A stretch of 20,143 bases of DNA from NCBI GenBank assembly GCA_011522905.1, contig WTIB01000297.1, forward strand, positions 1-20,143, read 5' to 3'. Shown here piece by piece: positions 15,924 to 20,143 of the stretch (positions are counted from its first letter, which is position 1; every line of letters starts with the position of its first letter). The translations under genes were made by a program, and so were the position numbers. The DNA is from Crocinitomicaceae bacterium. GTDB lineage: Bacteria > Bacteroidota > Bacteroidia > Flavobacteriales_D > Crocinitomicaceae. Below the pieces are notes generated by a model. That model was not told the DNA's origin. It did not search any database and saw only the letters and a list, made by a program, of their open reading frames with translations.

Positions 15924-16331
15924 ATGAATATGCAAATAAAAAGAATAGATGAACCTTATGTTTTTGAGTTTAGTGATTCAAATGGAAACTCAATGATCAT
16001 GGACTCTTCAGCGGATTTGGAAGGGCAAAATAGGGGAATGACACCAATGCAGGTCCTGCTAGGTAGTTTGATGGGGTGTATGTCAATTGATATTATACTT
16101 GTTTTAAAGAAACAAAAGATTTCACCAAAGAATTATAAGGTCGAGGCCATAACAAAGAAAAGGGAGGGTGTTCCAACACCTTATGAAAAAATTCATTTTG
16201 TGGTTTCTATTGATGAAGACATAGATCGAAAAAGAATCCACCGGGCAATCAGCCTGAGTCTTGAGAAGTATTGTTCTGTTCGGGCTTGTTTAAAGGATGA
16301 TATTGATATCACCTTTGAGATTGTTTCCTAA
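15924..16331 (+). CDS. OsmC family protein (YhfA-like)
   Basis: 135 residues. OsmC/Ohr-family proteins are small cytoplasmic dimers, often thiol peroxidases that reduce organic hydroperoxides. Two conserved cysteines are visible: Cys52 in LMGCMSIDI, at the start of the central helix, and Cys117 in KYCSV, with an additional Cys122. The MTPMQVLLGSLMGC segment is the typical family core. The sequence resembles the YhfA-like branch more than Ohr, so the substrate is uncertain. Start could be Met1 or Met3, with little effect. It is divergent from the TonB receptor (111 bases apart), and its stop overlaps the convergent ftsY stop by four bases. It appears monocistronic. Confidence 0.88.
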   Translation: MNMQIKRIDEPYVFEFSDSNGNSMIMDSSADLEGQNRGMTPMQVLLGSLMGCMSIDIILVLKKQKISPKNYKVEAITKKREGVPTPYEKIHFVVSIDEDIDRKRIHRAISLSLEKYCSVRACLKDDIDITFEIVS

Positions 16332-17278
16332 TTGAATAAGGAGTCTACAAAAGCTTTTTTGTCAAAAAGCTGTAAATCTTCCATTTTTTCACCGACACCA
16401 ATATATTTGACTGGAATATTCATTTGGTCTGAAATACCTATTACTACACCTCCTTTAGCCGTACCATCTAGTTTTGTAACAGCAAGTGCATTAATGTCGG
16501 TCGCTTGAGCAAATTGCTTGGCCTGTTCATAAGCATTTTGACCAGTTGAGCCATCGAGAACCAATAGAATTTCATGCGGAGCATTGGGTATTACCTTATC
16601 CATTACTCTTTTGATTTTATTGAGTTCGTTCATAAGGTTTACTTTATTGTGAAGGCGACCAGCAGTATCAATTATGACAACATCTGCATTTTGGGATTTC
16701 GCAGATTGAACTGTGTCAAATGCAACGCTGGCAGGATCTGCACCCATACCTTGCTGAACGATGGGAACTCCAACGCGCTCTGCCCAAATAATCAATTGGT
16801 CAACTGCAGCAGCCCGAAATGTATCTGAGGCACCAAGAACAACCTTACTACCAGCACTTTTGAATTGATGCGCAAGCTTTCCGATAGTTGTGGTTTTACC
16901 CACACCATTTACACCGACTACCATGATTACGTATGGGTCGTTATTTTCTTTTTTTACGTCAAAAGGATTCGATCCAGTATCACTTTCGTCTAGTAGGTTT
17001 TCAATTTCTTCCTTTAATATTCTGTTGAGCTCGTCTGTGCCAAGAACTTTATCTCGCTTTACTCTTGCTTCAATTTTCTCAATAATTTTCAATGTGGTCT
17101 CAACACCGACATCAGAAGTGATTAATATTTCTTCTAGATTATCAAGAACCTCATCATCGACACGAGACTTTCCAACGACAGCCCTTGCGATTTTACCTAA
17201 AAAAGAATCTTTGGTCTTTTCTAGACCTTTATCGAGGTTTTCTTTTTTTTGTTTTGAAAAGAAGTCAAAAATACCCAT
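16328..17278 (-). CDS. ftsY: Signal recognition particle receptor FtsY
   Basis: 316-residue SRP GTPase that receives SRP-bound ribosome-nascent chains at the membrane for cotranslational insertion. The helical N domain spans about 20-100 and the G domain about 110-316. G1 GVNGVGKT is at 122-129, the DTFRAAA motif at 152-158, DTAGR at 204-208 and TKLDGTAKGG at 268-277. The acidic A domain of E. coli FtsY is absent, leaving only a short basic/amphipathic N terminus (MGIFDFFSKQKKE), as usual in Bacteroidota, and this segment probably mediates membrane contact. It lies downstream of rpmB-rpmG-DUF4295, but a hairpin with a T-tract sits directly in front of its ATG, so its expression may depend on read-through. 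The stop overlaps the convergent OsmC gene. Confidence 0.98.
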   Translation of the reverse strand: MGIFDFFSKQKKENLDKGLEKTKDSFLGKIARAVVGKSRVDDEVLDNLEEILITSDVGVETTLKIIEKIEARVKRDKVLGTDELNRILKEEIENLLDESDTGSNPFDVKKENNDPYVIMVVGVNGVGKTTTIGKLAHQFKSAGSKVVLGASDTFRAAAVDQLIIWAERVGVPIVQQGMGADPASVAFDTVQSAKSQNADVVIIDTAGRLHNKVNLMNELNKIKRVMDKVIPNAPHEILLVLDGSTGQNAYEQAKQFAQATDINALAVTKLDGTAKGGVVIGISDQMNIPVKYIGVGEKMEDLQLFDKKAFVDSLFN

Positions 17279-17284
17279 TGCTAT

Positions 17285-17313
17285 AAAAAATAAAAGCTTC
17301 CCATGGAAGCTTT
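17285..17313 (-). terminator. Intrinsic terminator or attenuator between DUF4295 and ftsY
   Basis: AAAGCTTCC (17313-17305 on the minus strand) pairs perfectly with GGAAGCTTT (17301-17293) around a three-base ATG loop, and TTTTATTTTTT follows on the minus strand down to about 17285. This is the shape of a Rho-independent terminator for the rpmB-rpmG-DUF4295 transcript. It ends only about six bases before the ftsY ATG, leaving no room for a separate promoter after it. Confidence 0.75.
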
Positions 17314-17336
17314 ATAATTTTAAAAATATCTTTCAG

Positions 17337-17492
17337 TTAGCTTTTGTTAAACCACTCTTGAACTTTCGTATTGTGAACGATTTCTTCTTTAAAAGAGTAT
17401 GAACCGCTTTTATCGGATTTAACCATTTTAATCACCTTCGTGTGGGCTTTACCTCCACCTTTCTGTAACGATGCTACTACTTTCTTTGCCAT
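17337..17492 (-). CDS. DUF4295 family small protein
   Basis: A 51-residue basic protein, MAKKVVASLQKGGGKAHTKV onward, ending NTKVQEWFNKS. I found it by reading the minus strand between rpmG and ftsY; it is shorter than 60 codons and easily missed. The N terminus MAKKxVASLQ and the IKMVKSxKxGSYSF stretch match the Bacteroidota-specific DUF4295 family, which is consistently encoded after the L28 and L33 genes. Its size, basic charge and position suggest a ribosome-associated or ribosomal-like protein, but this is inference. The ATG is eight bases downstream of the rpmG stop. A hairpin terminator begins 24 bases after its stop. Confidence 0.9.
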   Translation of the reverse strand: MAKKVVASLQKGGGKAHTKVIKMVKSDKSGSYSFKEEIVHNTKVQEWFNKS

Positions 17493-17500
17493 AATTCAGT

Positions 17501-17686
17501 TTATTTAATTTCTTTATGAACTGTATATCTCTTAAGAATCGGATTGAATTTCTTAATTTCCATTCTATCCGGTGTGTTCTTTCTGTTTTTTGTTGTGATG
17601 TAACGAGAAGTTCCAGGTTGACCAGAATCTTTGTGCTCAGTACACTCTAAAATTACTTGAACTCTATTTCCTTTGCTCTTTGCCAT
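17501..17686 (-). CDS. rpmG: Ribosomal protein bL33
   Basis: 61 residues, a structural protein of the large ribosomal subunit near the E site. MAKSKGNRVQVILECTEHK, TSRYITTKNRKNTPDR and KKFNPILKRYTVHKEIK are the conserved family segments. Only one cysteine is present (LECTEHK), so the zinc ribbon with two CxxC pairs is missing and this is the zinc-independent (C-minus) form, as is typical for Bacteroidota. It lies 25 bases after rpmB and eight bases before DUF4295 in the same operon. Confidence 0.97.
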   Translation of the reverse strand: MAKSKGNRVQVILECTEHKDSGQPGTSRYITTKNRKNTPDRMEIKKFNPILKRYTVHKEIK

Positions 17687-17711
17687 TTGTATTCAGTTTT
17701 ACTTTTTACAG

Positions 17712-17948
17712 CTATTTTATAAATCCTTTTAATCTTGCTTCTTTCACACATGCTGAAATTCCTTTCTTGTTGATGGTTCTCAACGCAGAAGTTGAAATTT
17801 TCAGGGTTATGAATTTATCCTCTTCTGGAAGATAAAACTTCTTGGTTACGAGATTTGGATAAAAACGACGCTTTGTCTTTCTATTCGAGTGAGACACGTT
17901 GTTACCAACCATAACTGACTTTCCTGTAAGCTGACAAATCCTTGACAT
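17712..17948 (-). CDS. rpmB: Ribosomal protein bL28
   Basis: 78 residues, large-subunit ribosomal protein. MSRICQLTGKSVMVGNNVSHSNRKTKRRF is the conserved start and fixes the ATG. FYPNLVTKKFYLPEE, STSALRTINKKG and the basic C-terminal helix complete the family pattern. Cys5 is the only N-terminal cysteine, so no CxxC zinc site forms. It is the first gene of rpmB-rpmG-DUF4295(-ftsY), and a good promoter match lies 40-70 bases upstream of the ATG. Confidence 0.97.
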   Translation of the reverse strand: MSRICQLTGKSVMVGNNVSHSNRKTKRRFYPNLVTKKFYLPEEDKFITLKISTSALRTINKKGISACVKEARLKGFIK

Positions 17949-17987
17949 GTGTTCTAAATATTACTTAATTAATGTAAAAAGCGGGTG

Positions 17988-18019
17988 CAAAGAAACAGTT
18001 TTTTTGTAAATAAAACAAA
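17988..18019 (-). promoter_or_regulatory. Promoter of the rpmB-rpmG-DUF4295 operon
   Basis: On the minus strand TTTG (18019-18016) is followed after exactly 20 bases by TTTCTTTG (17995-17988) and then CACCCG. Only the second base of the -7 box differs from TAnnTTTG, and the spacing is right for the Bacteroidota housekeeping sigma factor. The expected leader is about 30-35 bases. This is the best promoter match in the window. Confidence 0.55.
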
Positions 18020-18057
18020 TTTCTCACCTAAATTTAACATTGTTTTTTTGTAATTGT

Positions 18058-18960
18058 TCAGCTTGCATTTCTTGGGTGAAAGGAGAGGATGGCATCCTTT
18101 AAAAAACGCTGGTCGAGGTGTGTATAAATTTCAGTGGTTATTATTGATTCATGCCCAAGCATTTCCTGAATAGCTCTAAGGTTTGCCCCTCCTTCAATTA
18201 AATGCGTGGCAAAGCTATGACGAAAGGTGTGTGGAGATATTTTTTTCTTAAGGTCTATTTTACGTGCAAGGTCTTTGATAATTAGGAATATCATTACTCT
18301 TGTAAGTTTACTCCCTCTGCGGTTCAAAAAAATGAAATTTTCATTACCTGCTTTTATTTTCAATGTCGACCTTGTTTTTTCGACATATTTTTGAATTTCC
18401 CTTTCCACACTTTTACTTAAGGGAACCAAACGTTCCTTATTTCCCTTTCCGATCACACGAACAAATCCTTCATCATAAAACAAATCTGAAAATTTAAGCT
18501 CAACAAGCTCACTCACACGTAGCCCACAGCTGTACAATACCTCAAGTATGGCTCTGTTTCTATATCCTTCAGGACTTTCAAGATTATTTGCTCGAATAAG
18601 CTGGTCAATCTCTTCAATACTCATCACTTCAGGGAGCTTTCTTCCTATTTTGGGTTGTTCTAATAATTCACTGGGGTCACTAGAAACCAGATTTTCCAAT
18701 AAAAGATAAGCGTAAAACTGCTTGATTCCTGAAATGATTCGAGCCTGACTTCTTGCGCTTAAGCCAAGATCATAGAGCTCTGTTACAAAATTTTTGAGAT
18801 GCTCATATTGAACCTCTTTGACAGATAAATTGTTATCCTCACAATAATTCTTGAGTTTATTTGTATCGTTCTTGTAGGCCAAAATAGAATTATTGGATAA
18901 GCCTTTTTCGATTTTCAAGTATGAAACAAATTCAGTAATATAGCGACTCCAAGCAGACAC
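18058..18960 (-). CDS. xerD: Tyrosine recombinase XerD
   Basis: 300 residues. It resolves chromosome dimers at dif during division, at the septum with FtsK. The N-terminal SAM-like DNA-binding domain spans about 5-90 (FVSYLKIEKGLSNNSILAY) and the catalytic domain about 110-298. The catalytic set is complete: Arg148 (CGLRVSEL), Lys172 (GKGNKERLVP), His244 and Arg247 (HTFRHSFATHL), His270 (MLGHESI) and the nucleophile Tyr279 (EIYTHLD). The start is GTG at 18960. An in-frame stop lies four codons upstream with no ATG between, so a non-ATG start is forced. It is divergent from aroQ with only three bases between start codons. Since it is a single Xer in a housekeeping setting, I call it the chromosomal recombinase rather than an integrase. 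Confidence 0.94.
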   Translation of the reverse strand: MSAWSRYITEFVSYLKIEKGLSNNSILAYKNDTNKLKNYCEDNNLSVKEVQYEHLKNFVTELYDLGLSARSQARIISGIKQFYAYLLLENLVSSDPSELLEQPKIGRKLPEVMSIEEIDQLIRANNLESPEGYRNRAILEVLYSCGLRVSELVELKFSDLFYDEGFVRVIGKGNKERLVPLSKSVEREIQKYVEKTRSTLKIKAGNENFIFLNRRGSKLTRVMIFLIIKDLARKIDLKKKISPHTFRHSFATHLIEGGANLRAIQEMLGHESIITTEIYTHLDQRFLKDAILSFHPRNAS

Positions 18961-18963
18961 AAT

Positions 18964-19374
18964 ATGAAATTAGTAATAATTAATGGTCCAAATCTAAATT
19001 TACTCGGTTCGAGAGAAAAAGAGGTTTATGGTGAAACCTCCTTTGATAAATACTTATTGGAGCTGAAACAAAAATTTGATGTGGAGCTTGATTATTATCA
19101 ATCAAATGTAGAAGGTGAGCTCATTAATTATATGCAGCATGTAAAATGTGATGGAGTAATTCTAAATGCTGGAGGCTATACCCATACAAGTGTGTCTATT
19201 CGTGATTGTGTTTCTGCCATTGAAACACCTGTTGTTGAGGTGCACATTAGTAATATTGCGGCTCGAGAATCTTTTCGTCATGATTCGCTAATCTCCCCAG
19301 TTTGTGAGGGATGTATATTTGGCTTTGGGCTTAAATCTTATCAGCTTGCCATTGAATTTTTTATTTCAAAATGA
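18964..19374 (+). CDS. aroQ: 3-Dehydroquinate dehydratase, type II
   Basis: 136 residues, the small dodecameric type II enzyme converting 3-dehydroquinate to 3-dehydroshikimate in the shikimate pathway. The motifs are all visible: INGPNLNLLGSREKEVYG (with catalytic Tyr22 and the lid arginine), QSNVEGELI, LNAGGYTHTSVSIRD, and the substrate-binding VHISNIAARESFRHDS. The end FGFGLKSYQLAI is typical. The ATG at 18964 begins right at the first beta strand and is three bases from the divergent xerD start, so its promoter must overlap the 5' end of xerD. The VWA gene follows 43 bases downstream. Confidence 0.97.
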   Translation: MKLVIINGPNLNLLGSREKEVYGETSFDKYLLELKQKFDVELDYYQSNVEGELINYMQHVKCDGVILNAGGYTHTSVSIRDCVSAIETPVVEVHISNIAARESFRHDSLISPVCEGCIFGFGLKSYQLAIEFFISK

Positions 19375-19384
19375 ACCTATTTGA

Positions 19385-19405
19385 TTTACCGTTGTATGCG
19401 GTAAA
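19385..19405. promoter_or_regulatory. Inverted repeat between aroQ and the VWA gene
   Basis: TTTACCG (19385-19391) and CGGTAAA (19399-19405) are exact reverse complements with a seven-base spacer. A run of A, not T, follows on the plus strand, so it does not look like a terminator of aroQ. It ends 12 bases before the ATG at 19418 and could be an operator or a leader hairpin. Confidence 0.35.
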
Positions 19406-19417
19406 AAAAATAGCATT

Positions 19418-20143
19418 ATGAAATTATTATTCTTTCCCTTTTTAATATCCCTTTTTTTATTGGGACCCTCTTTTGCAAATCAAGCAAATACTGAAACTGA
19501 TTCTCCAACATCTAAAGATTCGAAACGTAAAATCCAACTGGTCATTTTATTTGATACCTCAAATAGTATGGATGGACTTTTAGAACAAGCCAAATCTCGA
19601 TTATGGGAAATTGTAAATGAAACAAGTGAGCTACGACATAATGGTGAAATCCCCATTTTAGAGATTGCAATGTATGACTACGGAAATGACGGTATAAGAA
19701 ATAAAAATTTTGTTCGTAAACAGCTCGACTTTACCACAGACTTGGATATGGTATCAAAAAAATTATTTGGTCTTCGCACCAATGGTGGAAGCGAATATTG
19801 TGGTGCAGTAATTCAAGATGCCTTAATGGAATTGAGTTGGTCAAAAGACACGAGAGATTTAAAGATGATTTACATTGCAGGTAACGAACCATTCAATCAA
19901 GGTCCGGTGGATTACAAGCTGGTTTGTGGGAATGCCAAATACAAAGATATAATTGTGAACACCATTTACTGTGGTAATCGAGATCAAGGTATTAAAGAGT
20001 TTTGGATGGATGGTGCTTCTTGTTCAGGTGGAGATTATTTCAATATCAATTCCAATGAAAGAGTAGTATTCATTCCCACACCTTATGACGATGAAATCAA
20101 TAAATTGAGTGGTGAAATTAATCGTACCTACATTTCATACGGA
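19418..20143 (+). CDS. Secreted VWA-domain protein, 3'-truncated by window edge
   Basis: The frame opens at ATG 19418 and runs to the window end, giving 242 residues without a stop. MKLLFFPFLISLFLLGPSFA is a signal peptide with predicted cleavage after residue 20. A von Willebrand factor A domain begins at about residue 38, IQLVILFDTSNSM, with MIDAS residues Asp46, Ser48 and Ser50. The second metal-site loop is LRTNGGSEYCGAVI, with Thr121, and the third strand ends in IYIAGNEPF, where Asn156-Glu157 replace the more common Asp-Gly. The N-terminal part is therefore a probable metal-binding adhesion or scaffold domain acting in the periplasm or at the surface. Several cysteines (128, 170, 185, 202) could form disulfides. 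The rest of the protein is outside the window, so its overall function is unknown. Confidence 0.85.
   Translation, partial: MKLLFFPFLISLFLLGPSFANQANTETDSPTSKDSKRKIQLVILFDTSNSMDGLLEQAKSRLWEIVNETSELRHNGEIPILEIAMYDYGNDGIRNKNFVRKQLDFTTDLDMVSKKLFGLRTNGGSEYCGAVIQDALMELSWSKDTRDLKMIYIAGNEPFNQGPVDYKLVCGNAKYKDIIVNTIYCGNRDQGIKEFWMDGASCSGGDYFNINSNERVVFIPTPYDDEINKLSGEINRTYISYG

Noticed and set aside
16890..17402. 170-codon plus-strand open frame opposite ftsY and DUF4295
   Set aside because: It is antisense to two well-supported genes, has no recognisable domain, and is rich in Ser/Phe/Thr as expected for the complement of Lys/Glu-rich coding sequence.
18058..18960. Mobile-element integrase
   Set aside because: The recombinase has XerD length and motifs, sits beside aroQ and ribosomal protein genes, and no attachment repeats or cargo genes are seen.
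1..20143. tRNA, rRNA, CRISPR array, insertion sequence or defence island
   Set aside because: I looked for cloverleaf-like and repeat-spacer patterns, transposases and terminal repeats on both strands by eye and found none; a covariance search could still detect a small RNA I cannot see.

Overview
The window looks like a chromosomal segment of an AT-rich member of the Bacteroidota. The evidence is the gene content: a primary sigma factor of about 290 residues with the short Bacteroidota form, Bat (aerotolerance) genes, the order rpmB-rpmG-DUF4295-ftsY, a DUF4494 gene, a DUF4249 lipoprotein, a CarboxypepD_reg-like TonB-dependent receptor, and promoter-like TTTG / TAnnTTTG boxes. DUF4249 together with this receptor type would fit Cytophagia-like or related marine lineages, but that is a guess. 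I see no rRNA or tRNA gene, no insertion sequence, no phage gene and no CRISPR array. Gene density is very high and no gene-free stretch exceeds about 125 bases.

Layout. (1) 1-2302, plus strand: the end of a bat operon, with a BatC-like TPR protein (N terminus cut by the window edge) and batD, which is split by a -1 type frame break at an A7 run (1662-1668). (2) 2428-3300, plus: rpoD. (3) 3302-8536, minus: a tight four-gene run, transcribed as cytoplasmic FKBP isomerase, FKBP lipoprotein, DUF4249 lipoprotein, priA. (4) 8645-11586, plus: cdd, a DUF4494 gene, pdxH and an M16 zinc protease. A perfect 9-bp inverted repeat lies in the divergent region before cdd. (5) 11579-15812, minus: a three-gene run of TonB-dependent receptor, DUF1015 protein and YggS/PLPBP. 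(6) 15924-16331, plus: an OsmC-family protein. (7) 16328-17948, minus: rpmB, rpmG, DUF4295, a hairpin terminator, ftsY. (8) 18058-18960, minus: xerD; divergent from it by 3 nt is aroQ (18964-19374, plus), followed by a secreted VWA-domain protein cut by the window end.

How the genes fit together. Most of the content is housekeeping: transcription (rpoD), replication restart (priA), dimer resolution (xerD), membrane targeting (ftsY), ribosomal proteins, the shikimate pathway (aroQ), pyrimidine salvage (cdd) and vitamin B6 (pdxH plus yggS). The envelope part (BatC/BatD, FKBP lipoprotein, DUF4249 lipoprotein, TonB receptor, VWA protein) is typical of Bacteroidota surface biology. I do not see a clearly new defence, mobile or biosynthetic system. 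The observations that most deserve checking are the broken batD frame, the cdd-upstream palindrome, the terminator placed directly before ftsY, the FKBP lipoprotein with an apparently doubled N-terminal domain, and the receptor-DUF1015-YggS arrangement opposite pdxH.
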